64,000 nucleotides of DNA from Herbiconiux sp. A18JL235 (GCF_040939305.1 NZ_CP162511.1:3844001-3908000); one strand, 5' to 3'. Positions 16,576 to 25,651 are shown, counted from the first letter of the stretch. The notes: generated by a model not told the origin, from the letters alone. Numbers and translations: made by a program.

Positions 16576-16576
16576 G
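16562..16576. promoter_or_regulatory. Palindromic operator, RpiR-type, before the cupin isomerase operon
   Basis: TGTAGTCTTACTACG matches the TGTAG-N5-CTACA consensus at 9 of 10 half-site positions and overlaps the predicted -10 of the rightward six-gene operon. Confidence 0.72.
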
Positions 16577-16619
16577 CATTCGGGCACCACCACGCCCCAT
16601 CCCTTCTAGAGGAGCTCCT

Positions 16620-17222
16620 ATGTGCGACGCTGCACACCCGGCCGAACCGGCCGCTCTCGACGTCGACGCGCTGCGCGCCAGGCTGACCGGGCCGACCGAG
16701 CGCTACGAGAAGCACCTCACCGACCTCGCCGGGCTCTACCGCGACGCCGACGCCTACGCCTCCGCCCTCGATGCCCACGACGGCTCGCCGGTCTACTGGG
16801 TCGACAGCAGCGTCGTCGAGCACGGTGACGGCGCCCTCACCATCGGCCTCAGCGTGCTCCGCCCCGGGCGGGTGGGCGAAGAGTTCGCGATGACCCGCGG
16901 TCACCTCCACGCTCGGAGCGAGTTCGCCGAGATGTACTACGGCATCGCGGGCTCGGGAGTGATGCTGCTCGACTCCCTCACCGGCGAGTCGCGCGCGGTG
17001 CCCATCGGCCCCGGCACCGTCGTCCATGTGCCGGGCGGCTGGGTGCACCGCAGCGTCAACGTCGGCGACGAGGTGCTGCAGACCCTGTTCTGCTACGCCA
17101 CCGATGCCGGTCAGGACTACGGCATCATCGAGAGGGCGGGGGGCATGAGCACGCTCGTCGTCGCATCCGACGCGGGATGGACCACCCGCGACAACCCCGA
17201 CCACGGAGGCTACGGTGCCTGA
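16620..17222 (+). CDS. Cupin-type glucose-6-phosphate isomerase family protein
   Basis: This is a 200-residue single-domain cupin of the archaeal-type phosphoglucose isomerase family (PF06560). The metal site is seen in MTRGHLHARSEFAEMYYGIAGSG (two His and a Glu) and the second His in GTVVHVPGGWVHRSVN. Such enzymes isomerise aldose and ketose phosphates such as glucose-6-P and fructose-6-P. As first gene of the operator-controlled operon with a kinase and an aldolase, it may act on an unusual phosphosugar instead (inference). Its 3' end overlaps the aldolase gene by 8 bp. Confidence 0.85.
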   Translation: MCDAAHPAEPAALDVDALRARLTGPTERYEKHLTDLAGLYRDADAYASALDAHDGSPVYWVDSSVVEHGDGALTIGLSVLRPGRVGEEFAMTRGHLHARSEFAEMYYGIAGSGVMLLDSLTGESRAVPIGPGTVVHVPGGWVHRSVNVGDEVLQTLFCYATDAGQDYGIIERAGGMSTLVVASDAGWTTRDNPDHGGYGA

Positions 17223-17922
17223 GGCCGTCATCACCACGGCGGAGCTGATCGCGACGCTACCCCGCCACATCGACATCAGCTGCGTGCAGGCGCAGCACGA
17301 CCGGCACGACATCGAGCGGCTCGCCGCCGACGCGCGAGCGGGCGGGTTCGTGAGCGCGCACGTGCTCCCGAACTGGCTCCCGGTGCTGAAAGACCTGCTC
17401 GAGGGGGGCGAGACCCTCGCCGGGTCGCCTGTCGGCTTCCCGAGCGGAGGGCCCACGACGGCGACCAAGGTCGCCGAGGCCACCGAGCTGCTCGACGCCG
17501 GGGTGCAGGAGCTCGACGTGGTGGTGGCCATCGGCCGCCTCCGCTCGGGCGAGGGCGACTACGTCGAGCGGGAGCTCCGCGCCGTCGTCGAACTCGTCGA
17601 CGGGCGGGTGCCGCTCCGGGCGATCCTCGAGGTCGGCCGCCTCGACGACGACGACATCCGCCTCGGCGTCGACGCCGCGATCGCCGCCGGCGTGCCCTGG
17701 ATCAAGACCGGCACAGGCTGGTCGGGGGTGCCGACGAGCCTCGACCACATCCGTCTCATCGTCGAGCGTGCCGCGGGCCGCGCCCAGGTGAAGGCCGCCG
17801 GAGGCGTGCGCGACCTGGCGACCATCCGTGCGATGGCGGATGCGGGGGTCACCCGCTTCGGCATGAACCAGACCGCGGCGCTCGACGCCGTCGCCGCGAC
17901 CCGGGAGGAACCGACAGCATGA
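17215..17922 (+). CDS. DeoC/DERA-family class I aldolase
   Basis: This is a 235-residue protein of the deoxyribose-phosphate aldolase family. The Schiff-base Lys lies in WIKTGTGWSG, the proton relay Asp in ELDVVVAIGRL, and the second Lys in AQVKAAGGVRD. GSPVGFPSGGPTTATKVAEATELL matches the family phosphate-side region. It starts at GTG 17215 (GGAGG upstream) and overlaps both neighbours. In an operon with an FGGY kinase and RbsD rather than nucleoside phosphorylases, its substrate is probably not 2-deoxyribose-5-P from DNA turnover but a phosphorylated intermediate of the imported sugar. That is inference. Confidence 0.87.
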   Translation: MPEAVITTAELIATLPRHIDISCVQAQHDRHDIERLAADARAGGFVSAHVLPNWLPVLKDLLEGGETLAGSPVGFPSGGPTTATKVAEATELLDAGVQELDVVVAIGRLRSGEGDYVERELRAVVELVDGRVPLRAILEVGRLDDDDIRLGVDAAIAAGVPWIKTGTGWSGVPTSLDHIRLIVERAAGRAQVKAAGGVRDLATIRAMADAGVTRFGMNQTAALDAVAATREEPTA

Positions 17923-18878
17923 CCCTCATCACCGCCCTCACGCCCGAGGTGCTCGCACCGGCCACCCAGCCGACCCTGTACTTCATCGGGGTGACGACGG
18001 GCAGCTCGTCGATCCAGCGCGTGTTCCCGCGCTGGGCGGAGCATCTGGGGCTGCACGAAGCCCGCCTGCAGGGCATCGACCTGCCGCTGCACGCCCCGGC
18101 CGAGCAGTACCGGGCAGTCGTGGAGTTCATCGCGAACGACCCGTTGAGCCTCGGCGCCCTGGTCACCACGCACAAGCTCGACCTGTTCGCCGCCTGCTCC
18201 GACCTGTTCGACGAGATCGACCCCTTCGCCCGGTTGATGGGCGAGACCAGCTGCATCTCGAAACGCGACGGAGCACTCGTCTGCCACGCCAAAGACCCGA
18301 TCTCGAGCGGTCTCGCCCTCGACGCCTTCCTCGGCGACGACTACTGCGTCGAAGCCCTGTGCCTCGGCGCCGGCGGGTCGACCATCGCCATGAGCTGGTA
18401 CCTCACCCGGCCCGAGGCCGGAGCGAACCGGCCCGAGCGGCTCGTCGTGACCAACCGCTCGGCGGAACGCCTCGACCACATCCGCAGCATCCACGAGACC
18501 CTCGAGACGACGACGCGGTTCGAGTACGTGCTCGTGCCGAGCGCGGAGGAGAATGATCGTGTGCTGCAGAGCCTCGCGCCGGGGGCCCTCGTCGTGAACG
18601 CGACCGGGCTCGGCAAAGATGCGCCCGGTTCCCCCCTCACCGACGCCGCGGTCTTCCCGCGCGACGCCATCGCCTGGGACCTCAACTACCGCGGCGACCT
18701 GGTGTTCCTCGACCAGGCCCGCGCGCAGCCCGCCGAGCGGGGCGTGCGGGTCGAAGACGGCTGGGTGTACTTCGTGCACGGCTGGACCCAGGTCATCGCC
18801 GAGGTGTTCCACATCGACATCCCCACCTCGGGCTCCGGTTTCGACGCCCTGAGCGCCATCGCGCGCGCGACCCGCTGA
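17919..18878 (+). CDS. Shikimate dehydrogenase-like (AroE family) oxidoreductase
   Basis: This 319-residue protein has the AroE two-domain plan. The substrate domain has FIGVTTGSSSIQRVFPRW, where AroE has its serine-rich substrate loop, and LVTTHKLDLF carrying the catalytic lysine. The dinucleotide domain has CLGAGGSTIAMSWYL and VVTNRSAERLD, then NATGLGKDAPGSPL and WDLNYRGDLVFLDQAR. It is longer than biosynthetic AroE and sits in a sugar operon, so it is presumably a catabolic paralogue oxidising a cyclic polyol or sugar derivative. The usual AVNT signature is replaced by ETSC, arguing for a different substrate. ATGA overlap upstream. Confidence 0.75.
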   Translation: MTLITALTPEVLAPATQPTLYFIGVTTGSSSIQRVFPRWAEHLGLHEARLQGIDLPLHAPAEQYRAVVEFIANDPLSLGALVTTHKLDLFAACSDLFDEIDPFARLMGETSCISKRDGALVCHAKDPISSGLALDAFLGDDYCVEALCLGAGGSTIAMSWYLTRPEAGANRPERLVVTNRSAERLDHIRSIHETLETTTRFEYVLVPSAEENDRVLQSLAPGALVVNATGLGKDAPGSPLTDAAVFPRDAIAWDLNYRGDLVFLDQARAQPAERGVRVEDGWVYFVHGWTQVIAEVFHIDIPTSGSGFDALSAIARATR

Positions 18879-18882
18879 GCCG

Positions 18883-20382
18883 ATGCCCGAGCTCGCTCTC
18901 GCCTTCGACCTCGGCACGGGGGGCTGCAAGGCGGCGGCCTGGTCGGCCGACGGCAGCTGCGTCGCCGAGACGGCGGGCCGGTATGCGACCCACCACCCCT
19001 CCCCCGGCCGGGCCGAGCAGCGACCGGCCGACTGGTGGGATGCGGTGGTCGCCTCCACCCGGGAGCTCGCCGAGCAGGTGCCCGATCTCGCTCAGCGGGT
19101 GTCGGCCATCGCACTCTCCGGGCAGAGCCTCGGCATCATCCCGCTCGATGCACAGGGCGGGCTCGTGCTGCAGAGCATCCCGATCTGGTCGGACACGCGT
19201 GGTGCCGCCCACACCGCCCCGGTCTTCGACGTCGTTCCCGAAGAGGAGTGGTACCGCCGCACGGGCAACGGATTCGGCGCCGCCCTCTACCCTCTCTTCA
19301 AGGCGGGGGCCCTCCGCGCGGAGCATCCCGACGGCTGGGCGGCCACGCGCACCCTCGTCGGCTCGAAGGACTGGATCAACCTCCGCCTCACCGGGCGGCT
19401 CGCCACCGACCACTCCTACGCCAGCGGGTCGGGCGCCTACTCCCTCGAGTCGGGCGCCTACGACGACGAGCTCCTCGCCGCGGCGGGGTTCCCCCGCGAG
19501 CTGCTCGTCGAGCCGGGCGAGAGCGCAGACCCAGTGGGCGAGCTCACCCACGAGGCCGCCGAGGCCCTCGGGCTCCGGCCCGGCATCCCCGTCTTCGCCG
19601 GAGCCGTCGACAACGCCGCCATGGCGCTCGGCTCGCGCGGCACGGCAGAAGGGCGCATCTACGCGGCGCTCGGCTCCTCGAGCTGGATGACCGTCACCTC
19701 CGCCCGCCCCGTGATCGACGTCGCCGCCCGCCCCTACGTCTTCCGGCACGCCGTGCCCGGGCTGCACGTGAGCGCGCTGTCGACCTTCAGCAGCGGTACG
19801 AGCTTCGATTGGTGGCGCGGGCTGCTCGCGCCGGGGCTCGACGCCGAGGCGGTCGTCGCCGAGGCGCTCACCGCACCGCCCGGGTCGAACGGCCTCACCT
19901 TCCTCCCCATGCTCGCCGGGGGCACCCCGCTCGAAGGGGGGCCGGATGCGCGCGGTGCCATCACCGGAGCCACCCTCGGCAGCACCAGGGCCGAGCTGCT
20001 GCGGGCCTCGCTCGAGGGCATTGCCTTCGCCCTCCGCCGGAGTCTCGACCGCATCCGGGAGCTGAGCGGCACGCGCGACGAGCTCACCGTCTCGGGCGGC
20101 GGTGCGCAGAGCGAGGGGTGGAACCGCCTCTACGCCGACGTGGTGCAGTCGACCCTGGTGCGCACGAGCGTCGACCAGCAGGCCGCGACGCTCGGCGCCG
20201 CGACCATCGCCTTCGTCGGCCTGGGCGCCTGGCAGTGGGGCGACGCCGACCGGCCGCACCGCGTCGTCGCCCGCATCGACCCCGACCCCCGTGCCGCCGG
20301 CGTCTACGACGACGCCCGCGCGCGCTTCGACGCGGCACTCGCCGCGCTCGCCCCCACGACCCTTCAGGAGGACCCTCGATGA
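18883..20382 (+). CDS. FGGY-family carbohydrate kinase (xylulokinase-like)
   Basis: This is a 499-residue sugar kinase. The N-terminal phosphate loop reads AFDLGTGGCKAA, ALSGQSLGII occupies the substrate-binding strand, Asp243 in FAGAVDNAAM is the expected catalytic base, and ELTVSGGGAQSEGWNRLYADV is the second ATP-site motif. Length and order fit xylulokinase relatives, but substrate identity cannot be read from these motifs. It would trap the incoming ketose as a phosphate ester for the DeoC-like aldolase. The ATG lies 4 bp after the preceding stop, and its own stop overlaps the SDR start (ATGA). Confidence 0.9.
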   Translation: MPELALAFDLGTGGCKAAAWSADGSCVAETAGRYATHHPSPGRAEQRPADWWDAVVASTRELAEQVPDLAQRVSAIALSGQSLGIIPLDAQGGLVLQSIPIWSDTRGAAHTAPVFDVVPEEEWYRRTGNGFGAALYPLFKAGALRAEHPDGWAATRTLVGSKDWINLRLTGRLATDHSYASGSGAYSLESGAYDDELLAAAGFPRELLVEPGESADPVGELTHEAAEALGLRPGIPVFAGAVDNAAMALGSRGTAEGRIYAALGSSSWMTVTSARPVIDVAARPYVFRHAVPGLHVSALSTFSSGTSFDWWRGLLAPGLDAEAVVAEALTAPPGSNGLTFLPMLAGGTPLEGGPDARGAITGATLGSTRAELLRASLEGIAFALRRSLDRIRELSGTRDELTVSGGGAQSEGWNRLYADVVQSTLVRTSVDQQAATLGAATIAFVGLGAWQWGDADRPHRVVARIDPDPRAAGVYDDARARFDAALAALAPTTLQEDPR

Positions 20383-21098
20383 AACCCCTCGTCGTCATCA
20401 CCGGAGCGAGCTCCGGCATCGGCGCGGCCACCGCGCGCGCCTTCTCGGCGGCCGGGCATCCGCTGCTCCTCATCGCCCGCCGCCGGGCTGCGATGGAGGC
20501 GCTCGGCCTTCCCGACGTCGAGATCGCCGAGGCCGACGTGAACGACACGCCCGCCGTCGCCGCCGCCCTGGCCCGCGCTGTCGCCCGGTTCGGCGAGCCC
20601 GATCTGCTCGTCAACAACGCCGGTCTCATGGCGCTGTCCTCCGTCGTCGATCAAGACCCCGGCCTCGTGCAGGCGATGTTCGACGTGAACTGCGTGGCCA
20701 TGATGAAGAACTCGCAGCTGGTGCTCGGCGGCATGCGCGAGCGCGGTCGCGGCACGATCGTGAACCTCGGCTCCATCGCGGGCAAGCAGCTCTACGGCGA
20801 CCACACCGTCTACAACGGCACGAAGTACGCGGTGCACGCCATGACCGAGGGCCTCCGCCGCGAGAATGCCGCACACGGTGTGCGGGTGCTCCTCGTCGCG
20901 CCGGGCATGGTCGACACCGAGCTGCTCGGCAACACCGGGGAGGGCGCGGTGCTCGACGGCTACCTGGCCTACAAGGGGTCGATCGGCGGGGGCCTGCAGC
21001 CCACCGACATCGCCGACGCGATCGTCGCCGCCTACTCGCTGCCCCAGCACATCAGCTACCGCGAACTCGTGGTGGCCCCGACCTCGCAGGACGCCTGA
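20379..21098 (+). CDS. SDR-family oxidoreductase (YdfG/serine-dehydrogenase-like)
   Basis: This is a 239-residue short-chain dehydrogenase. TGASSGIG lies at residues 8-15, LVNNAGLM follows the fourth strand, the catalytic serine is in LGSIAGKQ, and YNGTKYAVHAMTEGLRREN carries Tyr/Lys. The C-terminal PTDIADAIVAAYSLPQHISYRELVVAPTSQ is typical of the NADP-dependent 3-hydroxy-acid group (YdfG-like). It is coupled at both ends (ATGA upstream, TGATG downstream). It is a second dehydrogenase beside the AroE-like one, so the pathway has at least two redox steps. Confidence 0.86.
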   Translation: MKPLVVITGASSGIGAATARAFSAAGHPLLLIARRRAAMEALGLPDVEIAEADVNDTPAVAAALARAVARFGEPDLLVNNAGLMALSSVVDQDPGLVQAMFDVNCVAMMKNSQLVLGGMRERGRGTIVNLGSIAGKQLYGDHTVYNGTKYAVHAMTEGLRRENAAHGVRVLLVAPGMVDTELLGNTGEGAVLDGYLAYKGSIGGGLQPTDIADAIVAAYSLPQHISYRELVVAPTSQDA

Positions 21099-21493
21099 TG
21101 AAGCGCGCCGGCATCCTCCACGCCGAGCTCGCGGGCCATCTGGCCCGGCTCTCGCACACCGACCTCTTCGTCGTCGCCGACAGCGGTTTCCCGGTTCCGC
21201 CCGGCGTGCCGGCCGTCGACCTCCGGGTGCTGTACGGGCTGCCACGCCTCGAGCCGGTGCTCGAGGCGGTGCTCGCCGAGGTCGTGGTCGAGTCGGCCGC
21301 CGTGGCCGCCGAGGTCGACGACGCCAACCCCGAGCTCGCCGCCCTGTTCGACTCCGCCGCCCCCGGCGCGGCACGGGTGCTGCACGACGAGCTCAAGCGC
21401 CTCTCCGCCGCCGCTCGCTTCGTCGTCCGCACCGGCGAAGCCACCCCCTACGGCAACATCCTCCTCACCGCCGGCGTCGCCTTCGCCGTCTGA
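21098..21493 (+). CDS. rbsD: D-ribose pyranase / sugar mutarotase (RbsD/FucU family)
   Basis: This is a 131-residue protein with the N-terminal signature KRAGILHAELAGHLARLSHTDLFVVADSGFPVP, in which the His of the HTD motif is the catalytic histidine, and a C-terminal VVRTGEATPYGNILLTAG. RbsD-type enzymes interconvert pyranose and furanose forms before phosphorylation. It shares one base with the preceding stop (TGATG), so it is the last gene of the operon. No ribokinase or ribose transporter accompanies it, so the natural sugar may not be ribose. Confidence 0.9.
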   Translation: MKRAGILHAELAGHLARLSHTDLFVVADSGFPVPPGVPAVDLRVLYGLPRLEPVLEAVLAEVVVESAAVAAEVDDANPELAALFDSAAPGAARVLHDELKRLSAAARFVVRTGEATPYGNILLTAGVAFAV

Positions 21494-21499
21494 CCCGGT

Positions 21500-21524
21500 G
21501 CCCCACCCGCCCGGGCCGCGGGGC
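21500..21524. terminator. Possible bidirectional terminator between rbsD and the MFS gene
   Basis: GCCCC and GGGGC arms flank a GC-rich loop in the 38-bp gap between two convergent stop codons. The stem is short and no T-run follows, so this is only a candidate. Confidence 0.3.
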
Positions 21525-21531
21525 TCGGAGG

Positions 21532-22827
21532 TCAGGGCATCCGGTTCTTGCTCCGGGCCCAGAGCAGCACGGGGATGAGCAGGAGTGCGAGCACCCCACC
21601 GGCGAGGGACAGCACGGCATAGCTGGTGCCGGCCATGACGACACTCGACATGACACCGGCGCCCGCGCCGGCCAGGGCGATGAGCACGTCGAGCGTGCCC
21701 TGCACCCTCGCCCGGTTCGCCGGCACCGTGCTGTCGACGACGAGCGCGGTGCCGGAGATGAGGCCGAAGTTCCAGCCCAGCCCCAGCAGCGCAAGAGCGA
21801 CGATGAGCAACAGCATGTCATCGCCCGGCGCCAGCGCGGCGGTGACGCCCGCCGCCAGGAGAGTGACGCCCGCCGCGATCGCCATCGGGGTGCGCCCGAT
21901 CCGGTCGACGAGCACACCCGTGACGAGCGAGGGAAGATACATCGCGCCGATGTGGATGCCGATGACGAGGCCGATGTCGCCGAAGTCATGGTGGTGCGCC
22001 CGCATGTGCACCGGCGTCATGGTCATGATGGCGACCATCGCGATCTGGGTCAGGACCATGATCGCCGCACCGACATAGGCCCCCGTCCCGGGTCGTGGCG
22101 CCGGGCCGGCCGCGCGGGCCGAGCGGCCGCCGACGCCACGCGCCGCGGCCTCGGCGGGGGCGAGCCGCCGAGCGAGCAGGAAGGGGTCGGGGCGCAGCAG
22201 CAGGAGGAGCACCGTCCCTGCAGCGAGGTAGGCGACCGCGGCGAGCAGGAAGGGTCCGGAGAGCGCAGGCAGCCCGAGTCCCACGGCGAACGCCCCCAGT
22301 GGTTCCACCAGGTTCGGGCCGGCGACAGCGCCCACGGTCGTCGACACCATCGCGATGCTGACGGCCGTGGCCCGGCGGGTGGGGGCGGCCAGGTCGGTTC
22401 CGGCGTATCGCGCCTGCAGGTTGGTGGCCGTGCCGGCACCGTAGACGAACAGGGAGACCAGAAGGAGGGGGACGCTGCCGGAGGCGGCTGCCAGCACGAC
22501 CCCGACGGCCCCGAGTCCTCCCGCGGCGAAGCCGAGCCCGAGCCCGAGCCGGCGCCCGGCTCGTTGGGTCACCCGCCCGATCAGATAGGCCGTCAGAGCC
22601 GAGCCGAGGGTGAACAGAGCGGTGGGGACGCCCGCGAGACCCTCGCTGCCCAGCATCTGCTGGGCCAGGAGAGCCCCGACCGTCACGCCCGCGGCGAGAC
22701 CGGCCCCGCCGAGCACCTGGCTGATGACGACGACGGTGAGCGTGCGGCGCTGCACCCGGGCCCGCTCGACGTCGGCGCTCTCGGCTCCGTGCGACCCGGG
22801 CCCGGTCGTCTCCTCGTCTGCAGTCAC
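21532..22827 (-). CDS. MFS transporter
   Basis: This is an integral membrane carrier of about 431 residues with 12 predicted helices. The loop between helices 2 and 3 carries GRVTQRAGRRLGLG and the mid-protein counterpart GVLVDRIGRTPMAI, both typical of major facilitator proteins. The long hydrophilic stretch around LLARRLAPAEAAARGVGGRSARAAG is the central loop. I take GTG 22827 as start; an upstream GTG at 22866 is possible. It faces the rbsD operon convergently and has no operator of the RpiR type, so it may be independent of the pathway. Substrate unknown. Confidence 0.87.
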   Translation of the reverse strand: MTADEETTGPGSHGAESADVERARVQRRTLTVVVISQVLGGAGLAAGVTVGALLAQQMLGSEGLAGVPTALFTLGSALTAYLIGRVTQRAGRRLGLGLGFAAGGLGAVGVVLAAASGSVPLLLVSLFVYGAGTATNLQARYAGTDLAAPTRRATAVSIAMVSTTVGAVAGPNLVEPLGAFAVGLGLPALSGPFLLAAVAYLAAGTVLLLLLRPDPFLLARRLAPAEAAARGVGGRSARAAGPAPRPGTGAYVGAAIMVLTQIAMVAIMTMTPVHMRAHHHDFGDIGLVIGIHIGAMYLPSLVTGVLVDRIGRTPMAIAAGVTLLAAGVTAALAPGDDMLLLIVALALLGLGWNFGLISGTALVVDSTVPANRARVQGTLDVLIALAGAGAGVMSSVVMAGTSYAVLSLAGGVLALLLIPVLLWARSKNRMP

Positions 22828-22922
22828 TGCGGTTCCGTCCCTCCCGTCCGGCCGTTGGGCCGTCACACCATGATGGCCGACGAGCGGGTTGCGTGTTCCG
22901 CACCCGATCCGCAGCCGGAAGG

Positions 22923-22963
22923 GTGCAGGGGGCCCGGATGCGCCGCATCCGGGCCCTTTGCAC
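22923..22963. terminator. Strong terminator hairpin after the secreted glycosidase gene
   Basis: A 19-bp stem with a 3-nt loop runs from GTGCAGGG on the left to CCTTTGCAC on the right, with only two G-T wobbles. It starts 15 nt beyond the stop codon of the leftward glycosidase gene and isolates it from the MFS gene, whose start lies 95 bp further on. Confidence 0.75.
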
Positions 22964-22978
22964 GGTCGGTTCGTCCGG

Positions 22979-25627
22979 TCAGGGAACCGCGACGACGGCC
23001 ACCTGGTCGACGAAGGCGGTGTTGTCCCCGTCGGTGGTGGTGGCGACGAAGGCGATGGTGTGCTCGCCCGCGTCGACGGTGAACGGGTCGCTCTGGTAGA
23101 GCTGGTACTCACCCGTCATGCTCGGCACCACGTGGGCAACGACCTCGCCGTCGACGGTCACGTCGAACTCCTGCTGGCCACCGAAGCCCGAGCGGTTGGC
23201 CGCCTGGAAGGTGATGGCGTAGCTGCCGGCGGGGAACCGCACGGCCTGCTCGATGCTGCTGGCGAGCCCCGAGTCGGTCTTGAGGTACGCGGTGCGCTCA
23301 CCCTCGGGTGCGGGGAACGCCGGCACGAACGGGCTAGTGTTCGACTGCACCCCCGATCGCACGCTGAACGTCCACCCGTTCACCATCGGGCCGTTCGCGG
23401 CGCTCGAGGTGGCCGGCTTCTCGAAACCGGCGTTGAACACGGTGACCGCGGGAACGTCGTCGGGGATGACGGGGCTCACGAAGCACCGGTTGCCGCCGCC
23501 GGGGTTCGGGTTCGACCCGAACGACTCCGCCGCGCACGAGACCCCGCCCGCGAAGGTGCCGTAGGCGAACAGCCCGTCGGAGCCGTAGACGACGCTCTGC
23601 TCCCCGTCGAACGCGCACTGCTGGCCCTCGTAGGCGCAGAAGGTGTAGCCGTCGGGGGCGTTCTGCACGTCGAGCACCTTGTACAGCCGTGAGGTGGTGC
23701 CCGATGCCTCCTGACCGGGCGCTATCGCGATGGCGCGCAGGTACGTGGTCTTGAGGGCGGGAAGCACGATCTGGCCGGTGTACTCGGGCGACTCCGCCGT
23801 CGGCTGCGAGCCGTCGGTGGTGTAGTGGATGCTCGCACCCTCGGTGGACGAGGTGATGGTCACTCCCTCGAGCGAGGCGTACTGACCCGCAGGGAGGCTG
23901 AACACCGGTGCGTCGGTGACGCCGTCGCGGTGGGCGGGAGTGACGAGCACCTGCTGCACCGCGTAGCTCGAGCTGTCGGAGCGGCTGGTCGCCTTGATCG
24001 CCACCGTGCGCTCGGTCGTCACCTCGGGGGCGGTGTACGTGCCCGAGGGGCTGACCGTACCGCCGTCGGAGCCGATCACCGACCAGGTCACGTTCGCGTT
24101 CCCGTCGACGATCGACGCTCCGAGCCGGGTGGTCGAGCCGCCCACCACCTCGATCTGCGGGTCGTCGAGAGCCACCTGGGTCTCGGCCGCGGCCTGCGTG
24201 TAGACCAGCTGGGTGTGCGCATCCGTCACCTCGCGGTCGGTGAACGCGCCCTTCTTCACCTTCAGCGAGCCGCTCGAGGCGGGGAGCAGGGCGTTCTGCT
24301 CGGGCACGGCGTCGGCGTCGGTCTTGGCGATGCGGGTGTACGTACCCTTCGAGGCCTCGCGGGCCTTCTCGCCGTCGAAGCGCACCGTCACGTCCTTGGC
24401 GGTGCCGTCCTTCGTCTCCACCAGCACTGTCCACTCGCCGTCCCCGTCGCGGAACGCCGTGGCGCGCGCGTCGGGCGACGACACCTCGGTGGCGTACACC
24501 GAGCTGTGGGCCGGGATGTAGCGCAGCAGCGGGCCGGCCTCGTAGAACGCCGGGCTCGGCTCGAGACCCAGGATGACGGAGTCCCACAGGTTGTAGTCGC
24601 CGTTGGTGTCACCCCGCGGGTCGTCGGTCATCACGCCGTTCAGCTGCCAGACGAGGTTGGTGTGCACCCCCTTGTTGGCGCTGTCGATGACGTAGTTCGC
24701 GTATCCGGTCTCCCAGACGCTCGCCTCGGGGCTCGCCCAGCCGAACTCGGTCATGCTCACCGGCTTGCCGTTCGCCACACTCGTGCGGGCGTCGATGATG
24801 TCGTCGAGGCTCGAGTAGGCCTCGCCGTAGAGGTGGAAGCTGTAGCCGTCGAAGGCGTCGGGGGCGTTCTGCTCCATGAAGGCGGTCCACTCGGGTGCGC
24901 TCACCTCCTCGGGGCCCCAGATCTCGATGCGGTCGCGGATGCCGTCGGCCACCAGCTGGTCGCTCACCGCCTGCGCCATCTGCGCGTAGTACGCCTTCTC
25001 GTCGCCCGGCGCCTCGAAGTCCCAGCTGCCGTTGGGCTCGTTGTAATACGTGAGGTACTTCACGTTGTCGTAGCCGCGACCCCAGAGGTTCTGCAGGAGA
25101 GCGGATGCGCTCCGCCCGTAGGCGGGCAGGTCGGCCGGCGCGCTGATGTAGGGGTCTTCCACGCCGGGAATCGCGAACCAGTCGTGAACCCGCTCCCCGA
25201 CCTTCCAGCCGAAGTTCAGCTCGATCTCGGTGCCTGCCTGCTCGAAGGCGTCGAGGTAGCGATAGACCGCCTTCATCTCGGGGCTGTCGAAGTCGTACTG
25301 CCCCTTCTGCAGTTCCATCCAGTCGATCTGGAACCAGAACCGCGCCACTTTGGGCTTGAGGGTGAGGGTGCGCTCGACGTCGACCTGCCAGTCGGCCTCG
25401 TCGTAGCCGAGGGTGGCGGTGTCGCCCATCAGGCTCCACGGGATGACGTTCACCCCGACCCCCAGGTAGTCGTCTTGCACGAGGTCGCCGGTGTGCACGA
25501 CCACGTCGACCGGCTGGTCGCCCCCGGGTGCTGCGGCCGCCACCTGCACTCCCCCGGCGAGGGCACCCACGAGGAGCCCTCCCGAGGCGAGCGCGGCGAG
25601 CGCCGCCGTTCTGACATCTCGACGCAT
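22979..25627 (-). CDS. Secreted clan GH-A glycosidase (GH39-like) with C-terminal accessory domains
   Basis: This is an 882-residue exported enzyme. A Sec signal peptide covers ~1-33 (LVGALAGGVQVAAAA). The TIM barrel runs to ~390 with Glu197 in LTYYNEPNGSWDF as acid/base and Glu294 in VSMTEFGWASP as nucleophile. An Ig-like repeat follows (VGGSTTRLGASIVDGNANVTWSV), then a chitobiase C-terminal-type domain (IHYTTDGSQPTAESPEY), and one jellyroll-like carbohydrate-binding module opening with NAGFEKP and NGWTFSVRSGVQ. GH39 is the closest layout, but the family is not certain. It probably cuts an extracellular polysaccharide. Its divergent paralogue starts 222 bp away. Confidence 0.75.
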   Translation of the reverse strand: MRRDVRTAALAALASGGLLVGALAGGVQVAAAAPGGDQPVDVVVHTGDLVQDDYLGVGVNVIPWSLMGDTATLGYDEADWQVDVERTLTLKPKVARFWFQIDWMELQKGQYDFDSPEMKAVYRYLDAFEQAGTEIELNFGWKVGERVHDWFAIPGVEDPYISAPADLPAYGRSASALLQNLWGRGYDNVKYLTYYNEPNGSWDFEAPGDEKAYYAQMAQAVSDQLVADGIRDRIEIWGPEEVSAPEWTAFMEQNAPDAFDGYSFHLYGEAYSSLDDIIDARTSVANGKPVSMTEFGWASPEASVWETGYANYVIDSANKGVHTNLVWQLNGVMTDDPRGDTNGDYNLWDSVILGLEPSPAFYEAGPLLRYIPAHSSVYATEVSSPDARATAFRDGDGEWTVLVETKDGTAKDVTVRFDGEKAREASKGTYTRIAKTDADAVPEQNALLPASSGSLKVKKGAFTDREVTDAHTQLVYTQAAAETQVALDDPQIEVVGGSTTRLGASIVDGNANVTWSVIGSDGGTVSPSGTYTAPEVTTERTVAIKATSRSDSSSYAVQQVLVTPAHRDGVTDAPVFSLPAGQYASLEGVTITSSTEGASIHYTTDGSQPTAESPEYTGQIVLPALKTTYLRAIAIAPGQEASGTTSRLYKVLDVQNAPDGYTFCAYEGQQCAFDGEQSVVYGSDGLFAYGTFAGGVSCAAESFGSNPNPGGGNRCFVSPVIPDDVPAVTVFNAGFEKPATSSAANGPMVNGWTFSVRSGVQSNTSPFVPAFPAPEGERTAYLKTDSGLASSIEQAVRFPAGSYAITFQAANRSGFGGQQEFDVTVDGEVVAHVVPSMTGEYQLYQSDPFTVDAGEHTIAFVATTTDGDNTAFVDQVAVVAVP

Positions 25628-25651
25628 CGGCGTCTCCCATCTCCATCGATG

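Noticed and set aside
22828..23112. A 95-residue N-terminal extension of the MFS protein
   Set aside because: It is low-complexity, crosses the strong hairpin at 22923-22963 and the convergent end of the glycosidase gene, and is not MFS-like.
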